From NCBI GenBank assembly GCA_900542425.1, contig UQNQ01000017.1:1-33124 (forward strand): a stretch of 33,124 nucleotides of DNA. The letters run 5' to 3'. A program made the translations under genes and the position numbers. Under the pieces are notes generated by a model. It was not told where the DNA came from. It saw only the letters and a list, made by a program, of their open reading frames with translations, and did not search any database. Source of the stretch: an uncultured Eubacteriales bacterium (GTDB lineage: Bacteria; Bacillota; Clostridia; Oscillospirales; CAG-272). Positions 16,137 to 24,549 of the stretch are shown here, piece by piece (within the stretch, counting starts at the first letter, position 1; every line of letters begins with the position of its first letter).

Positions 16137-18167
16137 TTATCCTTTCCGCTTTTTCTTGTTTCGCAGAATAAAAATCAAAATCACACCGACGGCAATGACA
16201 GTGAGAACGATAAGAACGATAAACGGCAGATTGGTATTTTGAGGTGTAGGAGAGGGATTTGTTTCCGTCATGTTAGTATTTAACTCGGTACTGGATTCAG
16301 TATTGGTTTCCGATGTCTGCGTGGAATGTGTTGTCTCGGTCGGTACAGTACTTTCCGTAGTTGTTTGCTCGGGAATAGGCGGGAGAGTACCTCCGCCAAT
16401 AGAAAAGACAAGGGATTCTGCCCGCTCCGAAAGGAACCAGCGCAAATAACCCAAAGCAGTTGAGGGTTTCTCGTCCATTCCGTCTCCATAGTCACTGAAA
16501 TGAACAAATTTGGTAGAAACTTTTCCGCTGCCGTTTGCATTCAATACCCAAGATGCGGAATCATACAGTTTCCACCGTATCCGGTCCATTTCGACAGCGG
16601 TCGAAAGTGTTTTGCTTAGCTGATTAATAAAACCGTCCTCAGAGAGATATTCCTGCGTCTTTACATATAAAAAATCGATTTTTTCGGCAACAAGAGAGGA
16701 GAAATCATCATGCCGCATCAAGGGAGCCGCCAGTGCTCTTGTGTAACCGGAAAATTGCCCGTTCTGTGCCCAAAGGAAATCGGTATCTGTCGCATACGTG
16801 TCATAGCTTAAGTTCCCGAGAATATTGTCAAGATCCCAAAGCGGTCCCATATATATTTTTGCTGTTTGGGTACCCTCATCGGCGTCTTTGTAGAAAAACA
16901 TGCTGGAAAGATATCCATCCCAATTTTTTAGAAGCTCTTCAACGGCGTAAACGCCAGCAAAGCTGTCCATATCGATATATTCACTGTAATGGATTCCTTT
17001 TCGATTATATCCATCTTCCGAGTAAATGGCTTCCTCCATGTCAGCAAAAAGTTCTGCGATGTATTCCATTTCCTCACGACTTGCATATTCGGGCGATTTT
17101 ACGACATAGGTATTGCCGTTTTCTGTTGTGAAGCGGGATGGCTCGGAATCCCCCCATACATTGTCGAGTTCTACGAGATATCCGCCTGTAATATTATCCG
17201 GCGTTTTCATGCCATCCGTGTAGGTAAAGGACGTCAGAATAGAATTTTCAATGATATCTCCTTGCGTAACGGTTCGGATGGGAAGCTTTGAGAGATCCAT
17301 ATCCGGATTTTGCTCTTCATTGTCCTTTTCCAGCTCATGAATGTCGATTCTTCCGGAGCCGATTTGTACTTTTTCGCAAAGCAGATACAAGCCCCGATAG
17401 GAACCGTCAATATAAAGATTGACATATCGGTAGCAGATGTTATACGGAATCTCAAGGGCATCGCCCATTTCAAAGGCAAGTGCATTATGTAGCTGGGATT
17501 GATCAACATAGTTGGCGAGCAAAATCCATGTTTTTGCCGAGTCCATTCCGAAAAGTGACTGCTTTCCGGAAAGCTTGATTTGATATGGCCTTTTATAATA
17601 CGTCCATGTGGCATTTCCGCGGCCTTTGATTTCACTTTCCGTGCCGCTTTCTCTGTCGCTGTATTCGGTTTTTCCGTTTTCGTCCAGAATCCAAATGGAT
17701 GCCTGTTTGTCCCGGTTATCCTTAGATGCTTCAATAAAGTCCAGTCCCTTTGAAGTTTCGATATAGACGACAGGGAGCTCCGTGTCATAATAAAAACGAT
17801 ATCGAGAGATCCCGGCATCCGATGTAAAAATGACGTCATAACACGGATTGCCCCTTGTATCCTTTGTCAGGGCAGGAGACAGATCGATATTGTCTCCCGG
17901 TTCACAGTCCCCTATGATGTTTGCTTGTTTGTCTGTATAGGATACGGTACTTCCATCCCAGAAAATCCGAAGTGAGGAGGGATCCGCGGTATTTGGCAGA
18001 TAAATGCAGTCTCCGTCAGGCTGAATACGAAACGTTTCATGGCTTCCCGGGATGTCTATGGAAACATAGAAACCGGGGACAGGATTTGCCGCTTTCGTAA
18101 GAAGCGGGAATAAGGTCAGCGCCAAAACAGAAATGGCTAGAAGAAGAAAAAATCGGAAACGTTTCAT
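16137..18167 (-). CDS. CotH kinase family protein, secreted and membrane-anchored
   Basis: A 676-residue surface protein with a CotH-type atypical kinase domain. Residues 1-26 form a signal peptide (FFLLLAISVLALTLFPLL, cleavage near TKA-AN). A beta-rich region lies at about 30-145. The CotH domain spans about 150-560, with IKGRGNATWTYYKRPYQIKL, LFGMDSAKTWILLANYVDQS and the conserved MGPLWDLDNILGN acidic motif. A Thr/Ser-rich linker follows at about 590-640, then one membrane helix and a KKKRKG stop-transfer tail. Spore-coat CotH proteins phosphorylate other coat proteins; this one is predicted extracytoplasmic and anchored, so its substrate is probably a surface protein, by inference. AAAGGAGG precedes the ATG. 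No obvious terminator follows before the csoR promoter. Confidence 0.88.
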   Translation of the reverse strand: MKRFRFFLLLAISVLALTLFPLLTKAANPVPGFYVSIDIPGSHETFRIQPDGDCIYLPNTADPSSLRIFWDGSTVSYTDKQANIIGDCEPGDNIDLSPALTKDTRGNPCYDVIFTSDAGISRYRFYYDTELPVVYIETSKGLDFIEASKDNRDKQASIWILDENGKTEYSDRESGTESEIKGRGNATWTYYKRPYQIKLSGKQSLFGMDSAKTWILLANYVDQSQLHNALAFEMGDALEIPYNICYRYVNLYIDGSYRGLYLLCEKVQIGSGRIDIHELEKDNEEQNPDMDLSKLPIRTVTQGDIIENSILTSFTYTDGMKTPDNITGGYLVELDNVWGDSEPSRFTTENGNTYVVKSPEYASREEMEYIAELFADMEEAIYSEDGYNRKGIHYSEYIDMDSFAGVYAVEELLKNWDGYLSSMFFYKDADEGTQTAKIYMGPLWDLDNILGNLSYDTYATDTDFLWAQNGQFSGYTRALAAPLMRHDDFSSLVAEKIDFLYVKTQEYLSEDGFINQLSKTLSTAVEMDRIRWKLYDSASWVLNANGSGKVSTKFVHFSDYGDGMDEKPSTALGYLRWFLSERAESLVFSIGGGTLPPIPEQTTTESTVPTETTHSTQTSETNTESSTELNTNMTETNPSPTPQNTNLPFIVLIVLTVIAVGVILIFILRNKKKRKG

Positions 18168-18241
18168 AAAAACCTCCTTTTTATTGGCGGAAATTGCAGC
18201 AAATGATAAAATTGCCAGATGGCAACCGTCTTTTCATAGAT

Positions 18242-18270
18242 AGAATATCATAAAGAAAGAAAAAAGTAAA
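18242..18270 (-). promoter_or_regulatory. Weak candidate promoter for the CotH-family gene
   Basis: The minus strand has TTTACT (18265-18270), 17 bases, TATTCT (18242-18247), matching four of six consensus bases in each box and lying about 75 bases before the start codon. A TTGCC-N4-GGCAA repeat at 18212-18225 lies between it and the gene and could be an operator. The assignment is tentative. Confidence 0.35.
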
Positions 18271-18351
18271 TGTTTTTGTTGCATTTTTCATTTATATAGG
18301 TATAAATCCATATGAAAAACTGTTCATTATGCTGTTTTAAAATGTGAAATC

Positions 18352-18380
18352 TTGAAAGATGTTTTTATTTGTGGTATACT
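18352..18380 (+). promoter_or_regulatory. Promoter of the PHP phosphoesterase gene
   Basis: TTGAAA (18352-18357), 17 bases, TATACT (18375-18380), located about 57 bases before the GTG start. This is a good vegetative match. Confidence 0.75.
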
Positions 18381-18436
18381 AATTTGAAATCAAAAAAATC
18401 AGAGATAAAAAACAATAGAAAAAGAGGCGATATCAG

Positions 18437-19240
18437 GTGAAGAACATGCAAAATGACGGATCTGCGATGAAAGCAAATTTTCATACGCATACTGCACGAT
18501 GCCGGCATGCCAGGGGGGCAGACCGTGAATATGTGGAGTCTGCGATTCGGGCGGGACTTTCGGTGCTTGGCTTTTCCGACCATTCTCCGTATTTTTTCCC
18601 GAACGGCTATTATTCGTCGCATCGTATGTTCCCGGAAGATACGGAAGGATATATCCATTCTATTCTATCTTTAAAAGAAGAATATAAAGATGACATTACG
18701 ATATATGTTGGATTTGAAGCAGAATATTATCCCTTGTATTTTGACAAAACACGGGAAATGCTTGCATCTTATCCTTATGATTATTTGATTTTGGGACAGC
18801 ATTTTATCCGAAATGAAATCGGGGGACACAGCGTGTTCAGCGGAGGAAACAAGGATGATCTTGTCTGTTATGTCGATGAATGTATTGAGGGACTGTCAAC
18901 AGGATGCTTTTTTTATTTGGCGCATCCCGATGTGATTCATTTTGACGGAGAAGATTCTTTTTATGAAGCGCAGATGCGCAGGCTTTGTCATGCGGCGCTG
19001 GAGAAGAGGATTCCGCTTGAAATCAATTTACTTGGGATTCGCGATAAAAGACATTATCCAAAGGAGCTGTTTTGGAAAATCGCAGGAGAAATCGGCAATG
19101 AGGTGATTCTCGGCTGCGATTCGCATGACCCGGGATCCCTTGCTTTGAAAAGGGATTTATGGATGGCGGAAAACCTGATTCATAAATATCATTTAAAGAA
19201 AATTGAACCGATGATGCCGCCTGACAGAAAATTGATATAA
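18437..19240 (+). CDS. PHP-domain phosphoesterase, histidinol-phosphatase-like
   Basis: A 267-residue PHP-superfamily metal-dependent phosphoesterase of the HisJ/HisK type. Metal-ligand motifs visible in order are NFHTHTARCRHARG (HxH), LGFSDHSPYF (Asp-His), the YVGFEAEYYP Glu, LGQHFIRNE, YLAHPDVIHF and the C-terminal GCDSHDP (DxH). This order is that of histidinol-phosphatase, which releases phosphate from histidinol phosphate in His synthesis. No other his gene is nearby, so another sugar-phosphate substrate is possible. The GTG at 18437 sits nine bases after AGAGG; ATG 18446 or 18467 would shorten the N-terminus without touching the domain. Confidence 0.85.
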   Translation: MKNMQNDGSAMKANFHTHTARCRHARGADREYVESAIRAGLSVLGFSDHSPYFFPNGYYSSHRMFPEDTEGYIHSILSLKEEYKDDITIYVGFEAEYYPLYFDKTREMLASYPYDYLILGQHFIRNEIGGHSVFSGGNKDDLVCYVDECIEGLSTGCFFYLAHPDVIHFDGEDSFYEAQMRRLCHAALEKRIPLEINLLGIRDKRHYPKELFWKIAGEIGNEVILGCDSHDPGSLALKRDLWMAENLIHKYHLKKIEPMMPPDRKLI

Positions 19241-19304
19241 CAAAAATTGAATATGCTATTAGAAATCCATATGTGGATATTCATGAAATATATACCAAAA
19301 CTTA

Positions 19305-19333
19305 TTGACTTTGTCACAAAACAAGGATAAAAT
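19305..19333 (+). promoter_or_regulatory. Promoter of the alcohol dehydrogenase gene
   Basis: TTGACT (19305-19310), 17 bases, TAAAAT (19328-19333), about 50 bases before the ATG. A small repeat ATCCA-TATG-TGGAT (19265-19278) lies just upstream and could bind a regulator. Confidence 0.8.
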
Positions 19334-19383
19334 ATGAAATATAAGAACGATGATTTTGATTTCATCGAAAAATGGAGGTTATT

Positions 19384-20532
19384 ATGTCTTATCGTTTTGT
19401 ACTGAATGAAACATCCTACCATGGCAAGGGCGCGATTGAAAATATCGTACCGGAACTCAAGACCCGCGGACTGAAAAAAGCATTTGTCTGCTCGGATCCG
19501 GATTTGATTAAATTCGGCGTTACCAAAAAAATCACCGATCTGCTTGATGCTGCGGCTTTTCCGTATGAAGTTTATTCCAATATCAAACCAAATCCTACAA
19601 TAGAAAATGTTCAGACCGGTGTTGCTGCTTTTAAAGCTTCGGGAGCAGATTCCATCATTGCCATCGGCGGCGGTTCTTCTATGGATACTGCGAAGGCAAT
19701 CGGCATTATCATTACCAATCCTGAGCATGAGGACGTTGCAAGTCTGGAAGGCGCTGTGGTAACAAGAAATAAAGCAGTTCCGACGATCGCCGTTCCGACA
19801 ACAGCGGGAACAGCGGCTGAGGTCACGATCAATTATGTGATTACGGATGTTGAGAAAAACCGCAAGTTTGTCTGTGTGGATCCTCATGATATCCCTGTTG
19901 TTGCTGTTATCGATTCCGATATGATGTCCACCATGCCGAAAGGCTTAACGGCTGCAACGGGTATGGATGCTCTTACCCATGCGATTGAGGGATATATTAC
20001 GAAAGGAGCTTGGGAGCTTTCCGATATGTTCCATCTCAAGGCAATTGAAATTATTTCGAGAAGCCTGCGTGGAGCGGTTGCGAATACTCCTGAGGGCAGA
20101 GAAGGCATGGCTCTCGGACAATATGTTGCCGGTATGGGCTTTTCCAATGTAGGACTTGGTATCGTCCATTCCATGGCACATCCGCTCGGAGCTTTGTATG
20201 ATACGCCTCACGGTGTTGCCAATGCGATTATTCTTCCGACTGTTATGGAATACAACGCGCCTGCTACGGGAGATAAATATCGCGATATTGCAAAAGCAAT
20301 GGGCGTTGAGGGAACAGAAAAGATGAGCATCGAGGAGGCTCGTCGTGCAGCAATAGACGCGGTAAGAGAGCTTGCTTCTGATGTCGGCATTCCTGCTAAT
20401 CTCAAAGGAATTGTCAAGGAGGAAGACATTCCGTTCCTTGCACAGTCTGCTTATGATGATGCTTGCCGTCCGGGAAATCCGAGAGATACAAGCGTCGAGG
20501 AGCTTGCCGCACTTTATAAATCATTGATTTGA
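19384..20532 (+). CDS. Iron-containing alcohol dehydrogenase
   Basis: A group III (iron-activated) NAD(P)-dependent alcohol dehydrogenase, 382 residues from the ATG at 19384, which follows GGAGG by four bases; the ATG at 19372 lies before the SD. The nucleotide-binding AIGGGSSMDTAKAIG motif is at about 95-110. The four metal ligands can be placed in the DAL-H segment (GMDALTHAIEGY) and in IVHSMAHPLGALYDTPHG, which supplies two His. The substrate (ethanol, lactaldehyde, 1,3-propanediol or butanol) cannot be decided from sequence. It has its own promoter and a double terminator, so it is monocistronic. A fermentative role in aldehyde reduction is the likely use. Confidence 0.93.
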   Translation: MSYRFVLNETSYHGKGAIENIVPELKTRGLKKAFVCSDPDLIKFGVTKKITDLLDAAAFPYEVYSNIKPNPTIENVQTGVAAFKASGADSIIAIGGGSSMDTAKAIGIIITNPEHEDVASLEGAVVTRNKAVPTIAVPTTAGTAAEVTINYVITDVEKNRKFVCVDPHDIPVVAVIDSDMMSTMPKGLTAATGMDALTHAIEGYITKGAWELSDMFHLKAIEIISRSLRGAVANTPEGREGMALGQYVAGMGFSNVGLGIVHSMAHPLGALYDTPHGVANAIILPTVMEYNAPATGDKYRDIAKAMGVEGTEKMSIEEARRAAIDAVRELASDVGIPANLKGIVKEEDIPFLAQSAYDDACRPGNPRDTSVEELAALYKSLI

Positions 20533-20562
20533 TGTTCATAACTCGGACAAGTCAATCAAAAG

Positions 20563-20598
20563 AACAGGAGACACGGAAAATGTGCCTCCTGTCCTTTT
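20563..20598 (+). terminator. Terminator-like hairpin after the alcohol dehydrogenase
   Basis: ACAGGAG (20564-20570) pairs with CTCCTGT (20586-20592), extended by CAC/GTG after a small internal loop, then CCTTTT. The U-run is short. It is backed up by the stronger hairpin at 20611. Confidence 0.6.
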
Positions 20599-20610
20599 CG
20601 TATAATATCA

Positions 20611-20638
20611 AAAAACCCTTGCATTTGCAAGGGTTTTT
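20611..20638. terminator. Bidirectional Rho-independent terminator
   Basis: A 12-bp perfect stem AAAAACCCTTGC/GCAAGGGTTTTT with a four-base loop and T5 on both strands. It lies between the convergent alcohol dehydrogenase gene and tRNA-Thr and can stop both transcripts. Confidence 0.92.
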
Positions 20639-20641
20639 CTC

Positions 20642-20717
20642 TGGAGCTGATAGCCGGAATCGAACCGGCGACCTCATCCTTACCAAGGATGTGCTCTGCC
20701 GACTGAGCCATATCAGC
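20642..20717 (-). tRNA. tRNA-Thr (GGT)
   Basis: A 76-base minus-strand tRNA. The acceptor GCTGATA pairs with TATCAGC, and the D arm is GCTC...GAGC. The anticodon stem CATCC/GGATG encloses the loop TTGGTAA with anticodon GGT. The T arm is GCCGG-TTCGATT-CCGGC, and the 3' CCA is encoded. It has its own promoter upstream and the 20611-20638 terminator directly downstream. Confidence 0.97.
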
Positions 20718-20731
20718 ATAGCGCGGTAATT

Positions 20732-20760
20732 AGTATACACAATTTTATGGCGTTTGTCAA
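20732..20760 (-). promoter_or_regulatory. Promoter of tRNA-Thr (GGT)
   Basis: On the minus strand, TTGACA (20755-20760), 17 bases, TATACT (20732-20737). The -10 ends 14 bases before the mature tRNA. This is a very strong vegetative promoter. Confidence 0.92.
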
Positions 20761-20788
20761 TACTTTTGAAAGAAAATCAAAAAACGTA

Positions 20789-20817
20789 TTTTCATTTTTT
20801 CAAAAATGTGTTACAAT
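20789..20817 (+). promoter_or_regulatory. Candidate polA promoter
   Basis: TTTTCA (20789-20794), 17 bases, TACAAT (20812-20817). The -10 is good and the -35 poor. It is about 43 bases before the polA ATG and no better site is visible. Confidence 0.5.
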
Positions 20818-20860
20818 AAAGTGTATGAAAGGTAAATAGATTCCGGAGGAAGTTCAATAT

Positions 20861-23371
20861 ATGAAAAAATTGCTTGTCGTAGACGGTAACTCAATACTCA
20901 ACCGTGCTTTTTACGGAATTCGGCCGCTTCAAACCAAGGATGGCCTTTTTACCAATGCGATATATGGAATGGTGAATATTGTAAGCCGTCATCTTGAGCT
21001 TTATGCGCCGGATTTTTTTGCGGTTGCCTTTGATTTGCGAGCTCCGACTTTTCGTCATGCGTTTTCAGAAGCCTACAAAGCGAACCGCCACGGCATGCCG
21101 GAGGAGCTGGCATGTCAGCTTGAGCCGGCAAAAGCGTGTATGCGCGCAATGGGGGCCTCGGTACTTTCTTTGGAGGGATATGAGGCGGATGATATCATCG
21201 GCACGCTTTCTGCGATGGCGGAAAGAGAGAATGTAATGACCTATATCGCGACAGGTGATAAGGATTCATTACAGTTGATTTCCGACAAAACAAAGGTCGT
21301 TCTTGCTACCAATACGGAGCCGGTCTTGTTTGACACAGAAGCTTTTTTTGAAAAATATGGGATATCGCCTGCGCAGTTTGTGGATGTGAAAGCTCTGATG
21401 GGAGACAGCTCCGATAACATTCCGGGAGTACCCGGCATCGGCGAAAAGACTGCTTTGAAGCTTATTGCAGAGTATGACAGCCTGGATGCTCTTTATAACG
21501 GCCTAGAGGAAAAAACACTTTCAGCCGGAATTATTTCCAAGCTTGCAGCAGGAAAACAATCGGCATATGATTCTCAGTTTTTAGCACAGATCAAGCGTGA
21601 TGTCCCTCTTTCTGTAACGCTTGAGGACTTGACGTTCCGCGGACCGCAAAGGGAAGAGCTGGCGGAGCTTTTTACACGGCTTGAGTTTTTCGGCTTTCTG
21701 AAAAAAATGAATCTGAAAAAAGCGGAGGAGGAAAAGAAACCGATTATCGAATCAAGGGAAGTGCTTGCCGATGAAATTTCCCTGATTCATGGGAAAAAGT
21801 ATGCCGTAGCATTTGATTTTGAAGAGGATAAGGCTGCAATCGCTGCGGAAGAAATCTTGGTTGTAAACGGAATTTCTTCTCTTGCTCATGTTCTGAATGA
21901 CCATTTGGAGTTTGTGGTTTACGATGAAAAGACGATTTTGCATGCTTTATCCGATGAAGGAATCTCTTTTGCGGCATGCACGGATGACGTCATGCTGATG
22001 GCATATATTGCATCCGTATCTGAAAATGATTTTTCTTTCGATAAGCTGACGCAGAGGATGTTCGGAACGCTTGCGAATTCTCTTGCGGAACGCGCATATT
22101 ATACCATGCGTTTGTATGAAGAACTGTCCGGCGTTTTAGATAAAACAAATCAAAAAGAGCTTTATCGGACGATTGAATTTCCTCTGTGCCGTGTCCTTTT
22201 TGAAATTGAGCGGGAAGGGTTTACTGTGGACGTGCCTGCTTTAAAGGCTTTTTCGGAAAAGCTTGGCGGCATGCAGAACGAATATGCCAAGCGGATTTAT
22301 CGGGAAGCGGGAATGGAATTTAATATCAATTCTCCCAAGCAGCTTGGCACGGTATTGTTTGAAAAAATGGGGTTTCCGCATGCAAAAAAAACGAAAAGCG
22401 GTTATTCCACCAGCGCGGATATTCTGGAAAAGCTCAGACCATATCATCCGATTATCGGGGACATTCTTGACTTTCGTCAGGTGGGAAAGCTGAAAAGCAC
22501 TTATGCGGATGGACTTTCCGCGGCAGCGGATGAGAACGGACGGGTTCATACCTCATTCCGACAGGCATTGACTGCAACCGGCAGGCTTTCCTCCATAGAA
22601 CCGAATTTACAGAATATTCCCGTGAAAACGGAACTTGGTCGTGAGTTGCGGAAATTTTTTATCGCAAAAAACGAAAATTATACACTGATTGATGCTGACT
22701 ATTCTCAGATCGAGCTACGGATTCTGGCCGCGATTTCCGGAGATGAAGCTATGATTTCTGCTTTCCGTGATGGGTATGATATACACACCGCTACAGCGAT
22801 GAGGGTATTTGGTGTTTCGGAAAAGGATGTAACCATTGAACTTCGCAAAAAAGCGAAAGCAATCAATTTTGGCATACTTTATGGAATGGGTGATTTTTCG
22901 CTCGCTTCGGATTTGCATATTTCACGTGCTGACGCGAAGGCTTATATTGAAAGTTATCTTGGCGCCTATCCCAAAGTAAAACAATATCTCGAAGATATTG
23001 TCCGCAAGGCAAAGCAGGATGGGTATGTGACAACTTATTTCGGTCGCCGCCGTTATATTCCGGAACTTTCCTCTGGAAAAAAGATGGAAGTCGCCTTTGG
23101 TGAACGAGTCGCGATGAATAGCCCTATTCAGGGTACTGCCGCTGACATCATCAAACTTGCGATGGTGAATATTGCAAAAAAGCTTGCATCCGGCGGCTAT
23201 GATGCACGCCTTGTTTTGCAGGTGCATGATGAACTTATCATTGAATCTGCGAAATCCTGTGCGGATACGGTAAGGGAACTTCTGAAAACAGAAATGGAAA
23301 ATGCCGTTTCTCTTTCTGTTCCGTTAACGGTGGAAGTTTTGTCCGGTGACTCATGGTATGAAGCAAAATGA
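20861..23371 (+). CDS. polA: DNA polymerase I
   Basis: DNA polymerase I, used for Okazaki-fragment processing and repair, 836 residues. The 5'-3' exonuclease (FEN) domain occupies about 1-285, with LVVDGNSILNRAFYG, the YEADDIIGTL acidic motif and a helix-hairpin-helix GVPGIGEKTALKLI. A reduced 3'-5' exonuclease-like region lies at about 290-420. It keeps a DFE but appears to lack the third motif (YxxxD), so proofreading is probably absent. The polymerase domain (about 440-836) has TATGRLSS, DYSQIELRILA (motif A), KKAKAINFGILYGM (O-helix) and VHDELIIE (motif C). The ATG follows GGAGGAA. A DUF4358 lipoprotein gene follows after 73 bases with no terminator between. Confidence 0.97.
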   Translation: MKKLLVVDGNSILNRAFYGIRPLQTKDGLFTNAIYGMVNIVSRHLELYAPDFFAVAFDLRAPTFRHAFSEAYKANRHGMPEELACQLEPAKACMRAMGASVLSLEGYEADDIIGTLSAMAERENVMTYIATGDKDSLQLISDKTKVVLATNTEPVLFDTEAFFEKYGISPAQFVDVKALMGDSSDNIPGVPGIGEKTALKLIAEYDSLDALYNGLEEKTLSAGIISKLAAGKQSAYDSQFLAQIKRDVPLSVTLEDLTFRGPQREELAELFTRLEFFGFLKKMNLKKAEEEKKPIIESREVLADEISLIHGKKYAVAFDFEEDKAAIAAEEILVVNGISSLAHVLNDHLEFVVYDEKTILHALSDEGISFAACTDDVMLMAYIASVSENDFSFDKLTQRMFGTLANSLAERAYYTMRLYEELSGVLDKTNQKELYRTIEFPLCRVLFEIEREGFTVDVPALKAFSEKLGGMQNEYAKRIYREAGMEFNINSPKQLGTVLFEKMGFPHAKKTKSGYSTSADILEKLRPYHPIIGDILDFRQVGKLKSTYADGLSAAADENGRVHTSFRQALTATGRLSSIEPNLQNIPVKTELGRELRKFFIAKNENYTLIDADYSQIELRILAAISGDEAMISAFRDGYDIHTATAMRVFGVSEKDVTIELRKKAKAINFGILYGMGDFSLASDLHISRADAKAYIESYLGAYPKVKQYLEDIVRKAKQDGYVTTYFGRRRYIPELSSGKKMEVAFGERVAMNSPIQGTAADIIKLAMVNIAKKLASGGYDARLVLQVHDELIIESAKSCADTVRELLKTEMENAVSLSVPLTVEVLSGDSWYEAK

Positions 23372-23444
23372 ATAAAAATGTATAATGAGAATGGATTTCT
23401 GCTCAAACTATCATTGGAGTTTTTGACTGAGGAGAAATCGTCTT

Positions 23445-23954
23445 ATGCTTAAAAAAATATTTTTTGGAATTTTTGTGATGATCATGCTGGCAGGAATGCT
23501 TTTATCCTGCGGACGATATGCTGTGCCGGAATTTGAAAATGCTGATGTGCTTGCACAAGACTTGTATGCGGATGTTGGATTTGATGTGAGTGGCGTATAT
23601 AAGGAAACGCTCGATACAAAATCTGCCTATTTGATAGGGCTTTCTTCGGATGAATTTGATGATACCGTAGAGGATGCTGTGATTTATCGGAGAATGATTG
23701 ACTCTGACGGTCAGACGCTGTATGTGCTCAAAATGAAAACGGAGGATGCAGCAAAGAGCGTCGCGGAAGATTATTATTCTCGTTATGAATGGGCAGCATG
23801 TGATAATGCAGAGAAGCTTATTGTTGCGTGCGCCGGACGTTATCTGTTGTGTTTCAAATCCAATTCCGAAGATGCGGATACCGTACTTGAAAGCTTCAAA
23901 TCCCTTGCGGGAGGAACGCTTTCTTATCATAAGGAACGAATAAACAAGAGCTGA
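23445..23954 (+). CDS. DUF4358-family lipoprotein
   Basis: A 169-residue predicted lipoprotein with the basic-hydrophobic signal LKKIFFGIFVMIMLAGM and lipobox LLSC (Cys about 22). The mature part carries a GLSSDEFDDTVEDAVIYRRM segment followed by a VLKMKTEDAA strand-helix unit, the arrangement of the Clostridial DUF4358 family of unknown function. It is probably an extracytoplasmic membrane-tethered protein. It lies 73 bases after polA and is probably read through from it, ending at the large palindrome at 23984. Confidence 0.75.
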   Translation: MLKKIFFGIFVMIMLAGMLLSCGRYAVPEFENADVLAQDLYADVGFDVSGVYKETLDTKSAYLIGLSSDEFDDTVEDAVIYRRMIDSDGQTLYVLKMKTEDAAKSVAEDYYSRYEWAACDNAEKLIVACAGRYLLCFKSNSEDADTVLESFKSLAGGTLSYHKERINKS

Positions 23955-23983
23955 TATTGCATAAAAAAGGCTATGGCAGCATT

Positions 23984-24034
23984 CAACAAGTCAAAAGCTC
24001 CAGAGATGATATCTCCGGAGCTTTTGACTTGTTG
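23984..24034. terminator. 51-base near-perfect palindrome, probable terminator
   Basis: An 18-bp arm (23984-24001) pairs perfectly with 24017-24034. After a single A-C mismatch the hairpin continues as GAGAT-GAT-ATCTC. It lies 30 bases after the DUF4358 gene. The stem is very stable, but only scattered Ts follow, so efficiency as an intrinsic terminator is uncertain. From 24035 to the promoter at 24288 I see no gene, only AT-rich sequence. Confidence 0.65.
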
Positions 24035-24287
24035 TCATATTTGTGTATGCAAAACAATTTGATTGTATAAGCCTTTTAGCATGATTTTTCATTTAAGGTA
24101 TTTCAGATATTTTTCACTGCATATAACGGAATGCTCGCAGAGATGGATTCTTAAAGACTTATTTTGGTATGCCTTATGCAAAATTTATATAAGAATACGA
24201 TAAATCGCATATATTGTCGAATGAATTTTGTGGAATTGCTGAAATATCTTCTTTTTTAGAGAAACCTCTTGTATTTCCCGATAAATG

Positions 24288-24296
24288 TGATATAAT
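24288..24296 (+). promoter_or_regulatory. Extended -10 promoter of the folate gene
   Basis: TGATATAAT gives a perfect TATAAT (24291-24296) with the TG extension. The -35 region (TTGTAT, 24269-24274, spacing 16) is weak, as is usual for extended -10 promoters. Transcription would start near 24303, just before the riboswitch. Confidence 0.8.
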
Positions 24297-24311
24297 GAAC
24301 GTATCAAGAAG

Positions 24312-24410
24312 AACAGAGTAGACGTAAGCGAGTTCAAGTGCCGGAATTACGGGGAGTTGACTTCCGGACGAAAACATTTTGTTGCTGTGCTGTCGTCGCA
24401 TCCCGCTGTT
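24312..24410 (+). ncRNA. THF (tetrahydrofolate) riboswitch aptamer, folT type
   Basis: The sequence matches the class I THF riboswitch. P1 is AACAG (24312-24316) with CTGTT (24406-24410), followed by the conserved AGTAGA. P2 is GACG/CGTC continued by AGCGA/TTGCT. Next comes the conserved joining GTTCAAGTG. P3 is CCGGAA/TTCCGG, whose loop contains GGGGAG, then ACGAA. The 3' GCATCCCG can form the pseudoknot with the GGGG of the P3 loop. It lies directly upstream of a gene encoding folate uptake and glutamylation, which is the expected regulon. Ligand binding is expected to lower expression. Confidence 0.92.
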
Positions 24411-24440
24411 ACCATGAGAAAGATAACATTTCCCATGCAG

Positions 24441-24539
24441 CAGAGACGTTCCGTTTTCTGTTGCAATTTTCTTTTTCGTCTTTGTGCGGAGAAGAATAAC
24501 CTTTTTTATGGCTCAACTGCGTCTCTGTTTTAACGGAGG
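24441..24539 (+). promoter_or_regulatory. Riboswitch expression platform and SD of folT-folC
   Basis: The SD region AACGGAG (24532-24538) can pair with TTCCGTT at 24449-24455, with one G-U. A competing helix pairs CAGAGACG (24441-24448) with CGTCTCTG (24520-24527). The two helices cross and cannot nest, so they are candidates for the alternative ON/OFF folds. No U-tract hairpin is present, which points to translational rather than transcriptional control. The pairing is seen in sequence; the mechanism is inferred. Confidence 0.5.
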
Positions 24540-24549
24540 TGCTTTTTTT

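Noticed and set aside
17234..17839. 201-codon frame within the CotH-family gene, same strand
   Set aside because: It is an out-of-frame shadow of a gene with clear family motifs, with no own start signals.
19311..19325. TTGT...ACAA block upstream of the alcohol dehydrogenase as a Rex (redox) operator
   Set aside because: The half-sites are too close together for the Rex consensus; only the TTGT/ACAA ends match.
20529..20729. 66-codon frame after the alcohol dehydrogenase
   Set aside because: It runs through two terminators and the tRNA-Thr gene.
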